The notes: generated by a model not told the origin, from the letters alone. Shown: positions 1-9,156, numbered from the stretch's first letter. The stretch: DNA of 25,446 nucleotides from Bacteroidaceae bacterium (GCA_017551845.1 JAFZKR010000027.1:1-25446); one strand, 5' to 3'. Program-made: numbers and translations.

Positions 1-2
1 CA

Positions 3-272
3 TCAAGAACTGCCGATGTTGTGTTGGGGAAAGAGAGGGCGAAAGGTGAACCAATCAGGCATAGTTCTTGGCTGCGTTTATATGCAATTAAGGCTGGTGA
101 AAGTGCATATATTGTAACAGGTGGGGCTATCAAACTTACTGCAACTATACAGGAAAGAGAACATACCCTTGTAGAATTACAGAAGATGGAAAAGGTTCGC
201 AATTATCTTATTTCAGAAGGCGTTATAGATGCCGATGGTTTTATAGACTTTTTACAAACAAGCAATGGATAA
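3..272 (+). CDS. Putative toxin of a toxin-antitoxin-like pair (5' end outside window)
   Basis: The reading frame is open from the left window edge, so only the last 89 residues are seen and the real start lies outside. A GTG at 21 is in frame but probably internal. The visible part contains LRLYAIKAGESAYIVTGGAIK, a beta-hairpin followed by a GG turn of the sort seen in RelE/HigB-like toxins and in related small proteins that sit before HTH genes, then an acidic helical tail. The stop overlaps the next gene (an XRE-type HTH protein) by 8 bp, the usual toxin-then-antitoxin arrangement of HigBA-like modules. That context, more than the sequence, supports the toxin call. Base composition is visibly more AT-rich than the housekeeping genes to the right, consistent with acquisition. 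It may equally be an uncharacterised partner of a phage-type regulator. Confidence 0.5.
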   Translation, partial: SRTADVVLGKERAKGEPIRHSSWLRLYAIKAGESAYIVTGGAIKLTATIQEREHTLVELQKMEKVRNYLISEGVIDADGFIDFLQTSNG

Positions 273-642
273 GGTTATAGATTTTCTAAAGGCTCATGAG
301 TCTTCAACGCCGTCACGTTGGAAAGAGGATGTAGAGTGGCGTAAGACTAATAGGGAGTGGCTGCGATACTCCCAGTACATAGCTATTAGGATGTTGTCAC
401 GGATGGATGAATTGCATATCACTCAAACTGTGTTAGCAGAGAAAATGGGATGTTCTCAACAATACATCTCCAAGGTACTAAAAGGTAAGGAGAATCTGAG
501 TTTGGAAACAATCTCCAAAATAGAATCAGCATTGGATATGGATTTGGTCAAATCTGCTCTCTCTTTTGTGAAAGAATACATTTATCAGGAACCAGAAGAG
601 CGAACTGTTGCAGAACCAGATGTAGAATACGGAAAAAATTGA
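265..642 (+). CDS. XRE-family helix-turn-helix protein, probable antitoxin/regulator
   Basis: This 125-residue protein has a Cro/C1-type HTH at about residues 52-92 (ITQTVLAEKMGCSQQYISKV, then a glycine-containing turn and LSLETISKIESAL); the recognition helix is near 64-73. About 50 mostly charged residues precede the HTH, and the C-terminal tail is acidic and probably disordered. The ATG at 265 overlaps the upstream gene by 8 bp, implying translational coupling. By family knowledge such proteins bind operators near their own promoter and, in type II modules, neutralise the toxin encoded beside them. Its operator would be expected upstream, outside this window; the repeats downstream at 744-783 are another candidate site. 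The HTH call is secure; the antitoxin role is inferred from the gene order. Confidence 0.8.
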   Translation: MDKVIDFLKAHESSTPSRWKEDVEWRKTNREWLRYSQYIAIRMLSRMDELHITQTVLAEKMGCSQQYISKVLKGKENLSLETISKIESALDMDLVKSALSFVKEYIYQEPEERTVAEPDVEYGKN

Positions 643-743
643 TAAAAGAAAGATGTTTTTCTGTCTAGTTACGGATTTTTTTTTCTCTAACTTGAGAGTT
701 GGATAATCCTAAAAAAAGACCTTCAATTAGAGTTTGTTTTTCA

Positions 744-783
744 GCTCTCCTTAAGGGGATATTTTACTGCCCTTAAGGGGAGC
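744..783. repeat. 14-bp-stem inverted repeat built from two CCTTAAGGGGA direct repeats
   Basis: Bases 744-757 pair with 770-783 (14 pairs, one of them G-T in each strand's terms), with a 12-base A/T-rich loop. The same stretch contains the 11-base word CCTTAAGGGGA twice in direct orientation, at 749-759 and 771-781, exactly 22 bp apart, about two helical turns. Each copy has the palindromic core CCTTAAGG. No long T-run follows the stem on either strand (AAGTTTTC on the plus side), so it is a poor intrinsic terminator and could be a paired protein-binding site. Confidence 0.55.
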
Positions 784-805
784 AAGTTTTCATCTGCAAA
801 ATAGG

Positions 806-828
806 TGTTACAGTTACAGTGTTACAGT
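806..828. repeat. Short tandem TTACAG repeats
   Basis: TGTTACAGT occurs at 806-814 and again at 820-828, and the core TTACAG occurs three times (808, 814, 822). The cluster ends 6 bp before the stop codon of the convergent DUF362 gene. It could be the boundary of the AT-rich acquired segment to the left, or a slippage-derived repeat; function is not visible. Confidence 0.45.
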
Positions 829-834
829 TTATAT

Positions 835-1950
835 TTAGATGGTGATTAAGGTGTAGTCCATTGAACCTAAGCCGATCTTTTGGGCGTGCTCTACGCAGGA
901 ACGCCAGTTGGTGTCGGGGTGGATCATGTGCCAGTGGTCACCGTGATCATGTTTGTGGTGCTCACGATTGTGTGATAGCACGTTGTCACTTGGGATAACA
1001 GGTGCCTTGTTTACCAGTTCAGCGCTGGCGCAGTCTAAGGCTACGGGATCAAATGATGCAAGCATACCGATGTTGGGTACTACTGGAGCGTCATTATAGC
1101 CCCAGCAGTCACACTCGGGCGATACGTCCATGATAAGGTTGATGTGGAAGTTAGGTTTGCCGAATAACGTTGCTTTGGCATACTCGGCTATCTTGCAATT
1201 AAGGATATCAACCTGCTCGTCATTATCTACTATGGCACCATTGAACTGGCACGTTGCTACGCATTGGCCGCAGCCCACACATTTGTCATAGTTGATGCTT
1301 GCCTTGTGGTCCGTTACTGTAATTGCGTGACTGGCGCAGTTCTTTACGCATAGGCCGCACCCGCGGCAGGATTCGGTGTCTATGCGGGGTTTTGAGGTGC
1401 AGTGCATCTCTTTTTTGCCGGCTACGCTGCCACAGCCCATTCCAAGATTCTTGAGTGCGCCGCCGAATCCGGCCATCTCATGCCCTTTTACATGGTTGAG
1501 TGATACTACTATATCGGCCTCAGCAATGGCTGCACCTATCTTGGGGGCTTTGCAGTACTCTCCATTTATGGGTATCTCTATGTAGTCAAGGCCTTTCAGA
1601 CCATCGGCTATGATTACCTGGGTGCCTACACTGAATGGGGTGTAACCGTGTTTGATTGCGGTGTTCTGGTGCTCAATTGCATCGGAGCGATATCCTGTAT
1701 AGAGCGTATTGCAGTCTGTCAGGAACGGTTTGCCGCCCAGTTCTTTGATTATCTTTACTACAACGGCGGCATAATCAGGTCTCAGGTAGGCCATATTTCC
1801 TATTTCGCCGAAATGTATCTTTATTGCGGTGAACTTGCCGTTGAAATCAATCTTGCTTATCCCGGCCTTGCGTACAAGTTTTTCCAGTTTAAAGAGCTGA
1901 TGATGATCCGGGTCGGTTCTTAGGTTAGTAAAGTAAACTTCCGATGCCAT
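835..1950 (-). CDS. DUF362 domain protein with two 4Fe-4S ferredoxin motifs
   Basis: This 371-residue protein is of the DUF362/COG2768 type. The N-terminal two thirds is the DUF362 fold. In the middle are two classic ferredoxin motifs, CRGCGLCVKNC from residue 195 and CVGCGQCVATC from residue 224, each C-x2-C-x2-C-x3-C, so two [4Fe-4S] clusters are expected. DUF362 sequence resumes after them (DVSPECDCWGYNDAP, then FDPVALDCASAELVN). Near the C-terminus is a histidine cluster at about 327-346 (HNREHHKHDHGDHWHMIHPD). No signal peptide or membrane segment is present, so a cytoplasmic redox protein is likely. The physiological substrate of the family is not established. It is divergent from the threonine aldolase gene with an 83-bp gap. 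I found no perfect TAnnTTTG box for it. Confidence 0.88.
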   Translation of the reverse strand: MASEVYFTNLRTDPDHHQLFKLEKLVRKAGISKIDFNGKFTAIKIHFGEIGNMAYLRPDYAAVVVKIIKELGGKPFLTDCNTLYTGYRSDAIEHQNTAIKHGYTPFSVGTQVIIADGLKGLDYIEIPINGEYCKAPKIGAAIAEADIVVSLNHVKGHEMAGFGGALKNLGMGCGSVAGKKEMHCTSKPRIDTESCRGCGLCVKNCASHAITVTDHKASINYDKCVGCGQCVATCQFNGAIVDNDEQVDILNCKIAEYAKATLFGKPNFHINLIMDVSPECDCWGYNDAPVVPNIGMLASFDPVALDCASAELVNKAPVIPSDNVLSHNREHHKHDHGDHWHMIHPDTNWRSCVEHAQKIGLGSMDYTLITI

Positions 1951-1984
1951 GTTCGCTGTATTATTTGTTTTTGCGAAGATAAGG

Positions 1985-2010
1985 TTTGATGCTGATAATT
2001 ATTAATTTTG
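1985..2010 (+). promoter_or_regulatory. Candidate Bacteroidota promoter for threonine aldolase gene
   Basis: TAATTTTG at 2003-2010 matches the Bacteroidota -7 consensus TAnnTTTG. A TTTG at 1985-1988 could serve as the -33 element, but the 14-bp spacer is shorter than the usual 19-21 bp. The predicted start would leave a short A-rich leader before the ATG at 2034. Confidence 0.4.
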
Positions 2011-2033
2011 CATATAAAAAATAACAAAAAGTT

Positions 2034-3056
2034 ATGATTCATTTTGATTCGGACTATATGGAGGGGGCTCACCCTCTGGTTATGCAGCGGCTTGTTGAGA
2101 CTAATCTGGAACAGACAGTAGGTTATGGTGAGGATGAATATACCCGCCGTGCGGCCGATCTGATACGTGAGGCTTGCGGCTGTCCCGATGCTCTGGTGCG
2201 CTTTCTTGTAGGTGGAACTCAGGCCAATGCTACCATTATAGACGGTCTGCTTCATCAGTATGAAGGTATAATGGCATCGGATGTTGCCCATATCAACAAT
2301 CTTGAAGCTGGTGCAGTGGAGTCATCCGGTCATAAGATTCTTATTGTGCCGTCACATCGGGGCAAGGTGGCTGCCTATGATATAGAACGTTATCTGAATG
2401 AGTTCTATGACAATGAGAACCATCAGCACATGGTAGCTCCAGGCGCACTCTATCTCTCTTTCCCTACAGAATGGGGTACGCTTTATTCGCTGGGTGAGCT
2501 GGAGGCTCTGAGCCGCGTTTGCCACAAATACAAGATACCTCTTTATATGGATGGTGCCCGTTTGGGTTACGGCCTGGCTGCGTCAAAGGATGTTACGCTT
2601 AAGGATATCGCCCGCCTTTGTGATGTGTTCTACATAGGCGGCACCAAGGTGGGAGCTATGTTCGGTGAGGCTGTTGTTACGGCCCATCCGGAGCTGCTGC
2701 CCCGTTTCTTTACCTTTGTAAAACAGCACGGAGCCATGCTGGCAAAGGGTCGTCTGCTTGGAGTGCAGTTCTCAACATTGTTTACAGACAATCTCTATCT
2801 CAATATTGCAAAGAATGCCGTTGATCAGGCTTTGCGTCTTAAGAAGGCTATGATTGCAAAGGGTTTCTCACCTTACGTTGACTCACCTACAAATCAGCAG
2901 TTCTTCTGTCTGCCCAAGAAGGAGATTGAGCGCATAAGCAAGTTTGCATCATTTGAGATTTGGGCACCATGCGGGCCGCAGCAAAGCGTAGTACGTTTTG
3001 TCACAAGCTGGAATACGTCTGCTGCCGATATAGACGAGTTTATCTCGCAGCTCTAA
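2034..3056 (+). CDS. ltaE: Low-specificity threonine aldolase (PLP-dependent)
   Basis: This 340-residue protein belongs to the beta-eliminating lyase / threonine aldolase family (fold type I PLP enzymes), which splits L-threonine or L-allo-threonine into glycine and acetaldehyde. The N-terminus (FDSDYMEGAHPLV) and the VGGTQANATI segment are typical, the latter contacting the PLP phosphate in relatives. MDGARLGYG carries the Asp and Arg expected near the cofactor, and FYIGGTKVGAMFGEA holds the Schiff-base lysine at K205. The protein is full length for the family and cytoplasmic. The ATG at 2034 is preceded by an A-rich leader. Substrate stereopreference cannot be read from the sequence, and some family members act on other beta-hydroxy amino acids. 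Confidence 0.88.
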   Translation: MIHFDSDYMEGAHPLVMQRLVETNLEQTVGYGEDEYTRRAADLIREACGCPDALVRFLVGGTQANATIIDGLLHQYEGIMASDVAHINNLEAGAVESSGHKILIVPSHRGKVAAYDIERYLNEFYDNENHQHMVAPGALYLSFPTEWGTLYSLGELEALSRVCHKYKIPLYMDGARLGYGLAASKDVTLKDIARLCDVFYIGGTKVGAMFGEAVVTAHPELLPRFFTFVKQHGAMLAKGRLLGVQFSTLFTDNLYLNIAKNAVDQALRLKKAMIAKGFSPYVDSPTNQQFFCLPKKEIERISKFASFEIWAPCGPQQSVVRFVTSWNTSAADIDEFISQL

Positions 3057-3072
3057 GTGTCTAATTTTTCAT

Positions 3073-3080
3073 TATCTTTG
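3073..3080 (+). promoter_or_regulatory. Candidate -7 promoter box for gltS-mutS
   Basis: TATCTTTG is a perfect match to TAnnTTTG, located 13 bp before the symporter ATG at 3094 in the short gap after the threonine aldolase stop. I see no clear TTTG -33 element at the usual distance. It could give the symporter and mutS a promoter separate from the aldolase. Confidence 0.5.
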
Positions 3081-3093
3081 AGTTCCAAAAATA

Positions 3094-4530
3094 ATGGAAA
3101 CAATGCTGTTGTCTTCAAACGGAATAGCGGTTACATCGTTCGCCACGCCTGAGGTATGGTCCACACTGGTCCAGATTTTCATCGTGGCGCTGGCTATTTT
3201 GGCCGGAAACATTCTGCGACGGAAGGTAACAGCGTTGCGACGCAGTCTCATACCCTCGGCTCTGATAGGAGGCCTTATCATTCTTCTGCTCAAGATATGG
3301 CCTATGTTCAGCGGTGTAATTGACAAGAGGTTCATGGAGGTGGTCACTTATCATGCGCTGGCTCTCGGGTTCATAGCAATGTCGCTGCGTCCGTCCAAGG
3401 ATACGGACCGCACTGCCACGCGAACGGTGATAGAGACTGGTATGCTCACCGTTACAACCTATATTATCCAGGGAATAATAGGACTGTTGATAACAGTACC
3501 CATGTTTCTGTGGTGGCGTAATCCCGATGCCGGACACGACCTTTTCTATGCAGGCGGACTGTTGCTGCCCATGGGATACGGTCAGGGGCCGGGGCAGGCT
3601 CTCAACTTCGGGACTATCTATCAGGCGGCAGCCGCTGACCAGGGAATCAGCTTCCACGGGATAGATTTCGGACTCTCCATTGCTGCCATAGGATTCCTGG
3701 TGGGCAGTGTGTGTGGAGTCATCTATATGAATATCTTGAACCACAAAGGCAAGTTGACAATCCATGAGGACAAAGAGGAACAGCATCATACTCTTAAGGA
3801 TTATGAGCGGGGCAATGAGCTTCCCCATTCAGAATCGGTCGATAAGCTGACCATTGTGACAAGTATTGTGCTGCTCTCTTATTTCCTTGTCTATCTGTTC
3901 ATGTCAATGATAGGAAGGCTTGACCTTGGCGAGTTCGGTGAAAAGACTCTCAAGCCTTTGGTGTATGGGTTCAATTTCTTCTGGGGCATATTGATAGGCT
4001 CGCTTGTCAAGATTACCATAAGAAGGCTAAGGAAGCGGGGACTGATGACGCGTGAATACCTGAACGAATTCCTTCTGAACAGGATAAGCGGATTGTGTTT
4101 TGACATTATGATTGTGGCGGGTACGGCAGCCATCAGTTTTGAGAACCTGCGTTCCATCTGGCTTCCTCTTACGCTGGTCTGTGTGTTCGGGGCGGTGTTC
4201 ACTTTCATATATGTGAGATGGATATCGGTTCATATCTATCCGGGCTACAGTCATGAGGGTTTTTTCTCCATGTTCGGTATGCTTACCGGTACAGCCAGCA
4301 ACGGCATGATACTCCTGCGGGAGATAGATTCACGCTATGAGACTCCAGCCGCCAACAATCTGGTACTTCAGAACATACCGGCCATGATAATGGGATTTCC
4401 CATACTGCTGCTGTTGGGGTTTGCTCCCAAGAGTCTCAGTGCTACTATGATTACATTGGGGATTCTGGTGGTACTGTTTATTGCCGGCACACTGTTCCTG
4501 CTCCGGAAGAGAAAACAACAATCAGTTTGA
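3094..4530 (+). CDS. gltS: GltS-type sodium/glutamate symporter
   Basis: This 478-residue polytopic inner-membrane protein has about 11-12 hydrophobic segments, for example at 22-41, 52-70, 84-98 and 115-141. It resembles the sodium:glutamate symporter (ESS/GltS) family: [10 protein letters not shown] at 51-60, [13 protein letters not shown] at 86-98, and the glycine-rich [20 protein letters not shown] at 158-177, which lies where the family's first pore/re-entrant motif is expected. A second conserved-looking glycine-rich loop is [14 protein letters not shown], in line with the inverted internal repeat of the family. A hydrophilic loop at about 217-250 separates the two halves. It is a little longer than the roughly 400 residues of E. 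coli GltS. The gene is followed closely by mutS. The family call is good; glutamate as the actual substrate is inferred. Confidence 0.78.
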   Translation: METMLLSSNGIAVTSFATPEVWSTLVQIFIVALAILAGNILRRKVTALRRSLIPSALIGGLIILLLKIWPMFSGVIDKRFMEVVTYHALALGFIAMSLRPSKDTDRTATRTVIETGMLTVTTYIIQGIIGLLITVPMFLWWRNPDAGHDLFYAGGLLLPMGYGQGPGQALNFGTIYQAAAADQGISFHGIDFGLSIAAIGFLVGSVCGVIYMNILNHKGKLTIHEDKEEQHHTLKDYERGNELPHSESVDKLTIVTSIVLLSYFLVYLFMSMIGRLDLGEFGEKTLKPLVYGFNFFWGILIGSLVKITIRRLRKRGLMTREYLNEFLLNRISGLCFDIMIVAGTAAISFENLRSIWLPLTLVCVFGAVFTFIYVRWISVHIYPGYSHEGFFSMFGMLTGTASNGMILLREIDSRYETPAANNLVLQNIPAMIMGFPILLLLGFAPKSLSATMITLGILVVLFIAGTLFLLRKRKQQSV

Positions 4531-4535
4531 AGACA

Positions 4536-7157
4536 ATGGCACAGAACAAGTCCGAAGATACCCCCATGATGAAGCAGTTCTTCAGCCTCAAGGAGAAACA
4601 CCCTGATGCCGTACTGCTGTTCCGGTGCGGAGACTTTTATGAGACATATGCTCAGGATGCCGTTGAAGCCAGCCGGATATTAGGTATCACGCTCACACGG
4701 CGCAACAACGGCAAGAACGGTGCTATGGCGCTTGAGATGGCCGGGTTCCCCCATCACGCTCTTGATGTGTATCTTCCCAAACTAATACGTGCCGGCCGTC
4801 GTGTGGCAATATGTGACCAGCTTGAAGATCCCAAACTCACCAAGACGCTTGTGAAAAGGGGTATCACGGAACTTGTTACTCCAGGTGTGGCCATGAGTGA
4901 CAACGTTCTCCGGAACAAGGAGAATAATTTCCTTGCTGCAGTCCATTTTGGCAAGGGAGCGTGGGGCATCTCATTTCTTGACATATCTACAGGAGAGTAT
5001 CTCATAGCCGAGGGTCCGGCTGACCACATAGACAAACTGCTTTCCAACTTCGCTCCCAAGGAGACGCTTATAGAGCGAGGTCACCGAGGGCAGTTCGAGC
5101 AGTCGTTCGGAAGCCGGTATTGCCTGCGTGAGCTTGATGACTGGGTGTTTACCGAGGAGTTTGCCCGCGAGAAACTTAACCGTCACTTCAGGGTGCGTAA
5201 CCTGAAGGGGTTCGGTGTGGATCATTTGCGGAACGGCAAGGTGGCCGCCGGTGCCATTCTTGAGTATCTTGCAGAGACGCTGCACAATAACATAGGTCAT
5301 ATTTCATCAATCCGCATGATTGATGAGGAGCGTTACGTGCGACTTGACAAGTTCACGGTGCGTAATCTGGAGTTGCTTGCATCCAACAATGAGGATGGTG
5401 TGTCGCTGCTCGAGGTGATAGACCACACCTCATCACCCATGGGTGCCCGCCTGCTGCGCCGCTGGATGCTCTTCCCGCTGAAGGACCCTGCAGCTATCAA
5501 CAACCGTCTTGATGTGGTGGACCATCTGTTCCGCTATCCCGATACTGCCGATGCCCTCACGGATTCACTTCAGAGAATGGGTGACCTGGAACGTCTCGTG
5601 TCCAAGGCGGCTGTGGGCAGGATCAACCCGCGTGAGGTGCTTTCACTCGGTATGGCTCTGAAACAGCTTGAACCGGTAAAAATGATTTGCGAGGCATCGG
5701 ATAATCCTCAGCTCCGTGAGGTGGGCCGGAAGATTGATCTTTGCGAGAGCCTGCGTGACAATATTATCAGGACTATACGGCCTGACACCCCGTTGCTTGT
5801 AAGCAAGGGCGGAGTGATAGCCGAAGGTATTGACTCTCAGTTGGATGAACTGCGCTGCATAGCTTACAGCGGAAAGGATTACCTGATGCAGATTCAGCAG
5901 CGTGAGGCTGAGCAGACAGGAATCTCCAGTTTGAAGATTGCTTACAACAATGTGTTCGGGTACTATCTGGAGGTGCGTAATACATTCAAGGACAAGGTGC
6001 CGCAGGATTGGATACGCAAGCAGACTTTGGTCAATGCCGAGCGTTACATCACTCCCGAACTCAAGGAATATGAGGAGAAGATACTTGGAGCTGAAGACCG
6101 GATTCTTGCGTTGGAATCAGAGATTTTTGCGAATCTTGCAGCTTCAATAGCAGAATACGTGCCGGCTATCCAGGTGAACGCCACAGAGGTGAGCCGGATA
6201 GACTGTCTGCTCTCCTTTGCACGTGTGGCTCGTGAACGTCATTATGTACGTCCAGTGGTTGACGACAGCCTGATTATCGACATCAAGGAGGGTCGTCATC
6301 CCGTCATTGAGACCCAAATGGCTCCAGGTGAAAGCTACATTTCAAACAATGTATTCATAGAGAGTGACAGCCAGCAGATTCTCATCATAACCGGTCCCAA
6401 TATGGCGGGTAAATCTGCCCTGCTGCGTCAGACAGCCTTGATTACGTTGCTTGCCCAGATGGGCTGTTACGTTCCTGCCGACAGCGCCCGCGTAGGTGTG
6501 GTTGACCGCATATTCACCCGGGTGGGAGCCAGCGATAACATATCGGCCGGTGAATCCACCTTCATGGTTGAGATGACCGAGGCCGCCAGCATACTGAACA
6601 ACCTGACTGCACGCAGCCTGGTGCTGTTTGATGAGCTGGGCCGCGGAACATCGACCTATGACGGCATATCGATTGCTTGGGCCATTGTGGAGTATATTCA
6701 CGAACATCCTACAGCCCACGCTCGCACGCTGTTTGCCACTCATTATCATGAACTTAATGAGATGGCGCAGTCATTCAGCCGCATACGCAACTTCAATGTA
6801 TCGGTCAAGGAGACCGATGGCAAGGTGCTGTTCCTGCGCAAGCTGGTGCCCGGCGGTAGCGAGCACTCGTTCGGAATCCATGTGGCGGAGATGGCAGGAA
6901 TGCCTCGCAGCATTGTGAAACGTGCCAATACTATCCTAAATGAGATGGAGGCTGCCAGTAGTGGCAAGGGCATATCACGTCCCAGTGTAGAGACCGGTCA
7001 GCACCGTGAAGGTTTGCAGATGAGTTTCTTCCAGCTTGATGACCCGGTTCTCTGCCAGATCCGTGATCAGCTTCTCTCGATTGATGTCAACAACCTGACG
7101 CCCATCGAGGCCCTCAACAAACTCAATGACATCAAGAAGATCCTGAAAGGAAAATAG
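4536..7157 (+). CDS. mutS: DNA mismatch repair protein MutS
   Basis: MutS recognises mispaired bases and small loops and recruits MutL using ATP. I chose the ATG at 4536 (MAQNK) rather than the in-frame TTG at 4527 because MAQN starts are usual for Bacteroidales MutS; this gives 873 residues, normal length for MutS1. The mismatch-wedge motif GDFYETY has F34 and E36, corresponding to Phe-x-Glu of E. coli. The connector, lever and clamp regions follow. The ATPase has Walker A GPNMAGKS at 620-627, Walker [14 protein letters not shown] with D699/E700, and the signature segment [17 protein letters not shown]. The C-terminal [16 protein letters not shown] helix is the usual end. The gap to the symporter is 5 bp, so the two are probably co-transcribed. 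No lesions are visible. Confidence 0.97.
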   Translation: MAQNKSEDTPMMKQFFSLKEKHPDAVLLFRCGDFYETYAQDAVEASRILGITLTRRNNGKNGAMALEMAGFPHHALDVYLPKLIRAGRRVAICDQLEDPKLTKTLVKRGITELVTPGVAMSDNVLRNKENNFLAAVHFGKGAWGISFLDISTGEYLIAEGPADHIDKLLSNFAPKETLIERGHRGQFEQSFGSRYCLRELDDWVFTEEFAREKLNRHFRVRNLKGFGVDHLRNGKVAAGAILEYLAETLHNNIGHISSIRMIDEERYVRLDKFTVRNLELLASNNEDGVSLLEVIDHTSSPMGARLLRRWMLFPLKDPAAINNRLDVVDHLFRYPDTADALTDSLQRMGDLERLVSKAAVGRINPREVLSLGMALKQLEPVKMICEASDNPQLREVGRKIDLCESLRDNIIRTIRPDTPLLVSKGGVIAEGIDSQLDELRCIAYSGKDYLMQIQQREAEQTGISSLKIAYNNVFGYYLEVRNTFKDKVPQDWIRKQTLVNAERYITPELKEYEEKILGAEDRILALESEIFANLAASIAEYVPAIQVNATEVSRIDCLLSFARVARERHYVRPVVDDSLIIDIKEGRHPVIETQMAPGESYISNNVFIESDSQQILIITGPNMAGKSALLRQTALITLLAQMGCYVPADSARVGVVDRIFTRVGASDNISAGESTFMVEMTEAASILNNLTARSLVLFDELGRGTSTYDGISIAWAIVEYIHEHPTAHARTLFATHYHELNEMAQSFSRIRNFNVSVKETDGKVLFLRKLVPGGSEHSFGIHVAEMAGMPRSIVKRANTILNEMEAASSGKGISRPSVETGQHREGLQMSFFQLDDPVLCQIRDQLLSIDVNNLTPIEALNKLNDIKKILKGK

Positions 7158-7160
7158 TAC

Positions 7161-7181
7161 AATTGGTGACAGACCCCAATT
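7161..7181. terminator. Possible bidirectional terminator between mutS and lgt
   Basis: AATTGG at 7161-7166 pairs with CCAATT at 7176-7181 around a 9-base loop, inside the 27-bp gap of two convergent genes. T-rich sequence follows on the plus strand. The stem is short, so this is a modest candidate. The loop and right arm (GACAGACCCCAATT) resemble REP-like intergenic words, which I cannot check here. Confidence 0.35.
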
Positions 7182-7184
7182 TTA

Positions 7185-8015
7185 TCATTTTTTGCGGGAG
7201 TGGAGCATGAGCCAGATGCCGGCAATAATGAAGGGGATGCTGAGCAATTGCCCCATGTCAAGAGTCATTCCGTGCTCAAAATCCACCTGAACCTCCTTGC
7301 AGTACTCAATGAAGAAACGGAATGTAAAAATAGTGGTTATGCAGAACCCGAAATAGAATCCTGAACCTACACGTTCTTTATGTTTGCGGTATATCAGTAT
7401 GATGATGGCAAATATGATGAGGTAGGCGATGGCTTCATAAAGCTGTGCGGGGTGACGGGCGAAATCCTCACCGTTCTGCACGAACACAAATCCCCAGTCC
7501 GAGCTGGTGGGCTTGCCTACAATCTCGGAGTTCATGAGGTTTCCGATGCGTATGCAGGCGGCGGTCAACGGTGTGGCTACACATATCATATCAATGCACT
7601 CCAGCAGCTTGACATTATATTTACGGCAGTAGAGCAGAATGGCAATGAAGATGCCTATGGTACCTCCGTGGCTGGCCAGTCCGCTATAACCTACCATTTT
7701 CCATCCTCCTTCCGGCATGAATCGTATGGGCAGAAGCATCTCGATGAAGTGCCTGCCGCTGGTGAGGTAGTAATCAGGCTCATAGAACAGGCAGTGTCCC
7801 AGGCGGGCTCCTATCAGTATTCCCAGGAAACAGTAGAGGAACAGGGGTTCAAACACCTCGGGCTTGATGCTGCGGTCCTTGTAGAATTTCTTGACGAGGA
7901 GGTAAGCGGCCACAAGACCTACCACCCACATAAGTGAATAGTAACGGATGGGTAGTCCGAACAGACGGCAAAGCTCGCTGTCGGGATTCCATATCACAGC
8001 AAGGAAAGTCTCCAT
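7185..8015 (-). CDS. lgt: Prolipoprotein diacylglyceryl transferase Lgt
   Basis: Lgt transfers diacylglycerol from phosphatidylglycerol to the lipobox cysteine of prolipoproteins, the first step of lipoprotein maturation in the inner membrane. The 276-residue protein is hydrophobic with about seven membrane segments. LASHGGTIG carries H116, equivalent to the essential His in the family's HGG motif. CIRIGNLMNSEIVG carries R156 in the R-x-G-N-x2-N-x-E signature that binds the phosphatidylglycerol headgroup. RHPAQLYEA is the other conserved loop, and the C-terminus has the expected FRFFIEY helix. It lies 15 bp after ychF in the same direction, suggesting co-transcription, and converges on mutS. 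Bacteroidota rely heavily on surface lipoproteins such as SusD-like proteins, so this is likely essential. Confidence 0.96.
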   Translation of the reverse strand: METFLAVIWNPDSELCRLFGLPIRYYSLMWVVGLVAAYLLVKKFYKDRSIKPEVFEPLFLYCFLGILIGARLGHCLFYEPDYYLTSGRHFIEMLLPIRFMPEGGWKMVGYSGLASHGGTIGIFIAILLYCRKYNVKLLECIDMICVATPLTAACIRIGNLMNSEIVGKPTSSDWGFVFVQNGEDFARHPAQLYEAIAYLIIFAIIILIYRKHKERVGSGFYFGFCITTIFTFRFFIEYCKEVQVDFEHGMTLDMGQLLSIPFIIAGIWLMLHSRKK

Positions 8016-8030
8016 AATCCTGGTTGGTTA

Positions 8031-9131
8031 TTAAACGTTGAACCTGAAGTGCATGATGTCACCGTCCTCCACCACATAATCCTTACCCTCAACGTAAAGT
8101 TTGCCGGCATCACGTACGGCTGCTTCGGAGCCAAGTTCAATGTAGTCATTGTACTTGATCACTTCAGCTCGGATAAAACCCTTTTCAAAGTCAGTATGAA
8201 TCACGCCTGCGCATTGGGGTGCTTTCCAGCCTTTGCGGTAAGTCCAGGCTTTTACCTCCATGGGACCCGCGGTTATGAATGTTTCAAGATTGAGCAAGCT
8301 GAAAGCCGATTTCACGAGTCGGTTCACACCCGATTCCTCCAATCCCAATTCCTCAAGGAACATCTGGCGGTCTTCATAGCTTTCCAGCTCAGCAATCTCA
8401 CTCTCTGTCTTGGCGGCAATGACCAGCAACTGGGCATTCTCATCCTTGATGGCATTGCGTACCTGGTCCACATAGGCATTGCCGGACTTTACGCTTCCCT
8501 CGTCCACGTTACAAACATAAAGCACTGGTTTGGATGTGAGCAGGAAAAGATCGTGGGCTATTTTCTCCTCATCCTTTGAGTCGAATGAGACAGTTCGGGC
8601 TGATTTGCCTTGAAGCAGAACGTCGCGGTACGCATTAAGCACATCACAAACCTGCTTGGCCTGTTTGTCACCCACTGCAGCTTGTTTCTGAACCTTCTGC
8701 AGGCGCTGGTCGATGGTTTCAAGATCCTTTATCTGGAGTTCTGTATCGATAATCTCCTTATCGCGTACGGGATTGACCGTTCCGTCAACATGAGTCACGT
8801 TCTCATCATCAAAGCAGCGCAGCACGTGGATGATGGCATCGCATTCACGAATATTACCCAGGAACTTGTTTCCCAAACCCTCACCCTTGCTGGCTCCCTT
8901 TACCAGTCCAGCTATATCGACTATCTCAACGGTAGCGGGAACTATGCGGCCAGGATGAACCAGCTCTGCCAGTTTGTTCAGGCGCTCATCAGGAACGGTA
9001 ATGGTTCCTACATTTGGTTCAATAGTGCAGAAAGGGAAATTGGCCGCCTGTGCCTTAGCGCTTGACAGACAGTTGAAAAGTGTGGATTTGCCTACATTAG
9101 GCAGGCCCACTATGCCGCATTGCAATGACAT
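8031..9131 (-). CDS. ychF: Ribosome-binding ATPase YchF (OLA1 family)
   Basis: YchF is a universally conserved Obg-family P-loop protein that binds ribosomes and prefers ATP over GTP; it is linked to translation control and oxidative stress responses. The 366-residue protein has G1 GLPNVGKS at 9-16, the G3 [17 protein letters not shown] segment, and NVDE in place of the NKxD guanine-specificity motif, which explains ATP preference in the family. A coiled-coil insertion follows at about 125-165 ([17 protein letters not shown]), and a TGS domain ends the protein ([20 protein letters not shown] and [20 protein letters not shown]). A perfect TAnnTTTG box lies upstream at 9157-9164. lgt follows by 15 bp. 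Full length and unremarkable. Confidence 0.97.
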   Translation of the reverse strand: MSLQCGIVGLPNVGKSTLFNCLSSAKAQAANFPFCTIEPNVGTITVPDERLNKLAELVHPGRIVPATVEIVDIAGLVKGASKGEGLGNKFLGNIRECDAIIHVLRCFDDENVTHVDGTVNPVRDKEIIDTELQIKDLETIDQRLQKVQKQAAVGDKQAKQVCDVLNAYRDVLLQGKSARTVSFDSKDEEKIAHDLFLLTSKPVLYVCNVDEGSVKSGNAYVDQVRNAIKDENAQLLVIAAKTESEIAELESYEDRQMFLEELGLEESGVNRLVKSAFSLLNLETFITAGPMEVKAWTYRKGWKAPQCAGVIHTDFEKGFIRAEVIKYNDYIELGSEAAVRDAGKLYVEGKDYVVEDGDIMHFRFNV

Positions 9132-9156
9132 TGTCTAATTTTTTTGATTGGTTGTG

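Larger units (their letters stand above)
643..834. other. Intergenic region between convergent HTH gene and DUF362 gene
   Basis: This 192-bp non-coding spacer lies between two convergent genes. It contains a run of nine T at 676-684 that could end transcription of the HTH gene although no convincing hairpin precedes it, an A7 run at 712-718 (T7 when read on the minus strand), the inverted repeat at 744-783 and the TTACAG cluster at 806-828. No tRNA, ORF or promoter box is evident. Confidence 0.6.

Noticed and set aside
3115..3828. A 237-codon minus-strand open frame opposite the symporter gene
   Set aside because: It is antisense to a well-supported membrane protein, has no family resemblance and a composition typical of a reverse-frame shadow.
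4527..4535. TTG start for mutS giving three more residues
   Set aside because: The ATG at 4536 gives the usual MAQN-type N-terminus and does not overlap the symporter stop.
7380..7937. A 185-codon plus-strand open frame opposite lgt
   Set aside because: lgt on the other strand has all its catalytic motifs; the plus frame shows none and no plausible promoter.
8049..8579. A 176-codon plus-strand open frame opposite ychF
   Set aside because: Shadow of the conserved ychF gene, with no recognisable domain.
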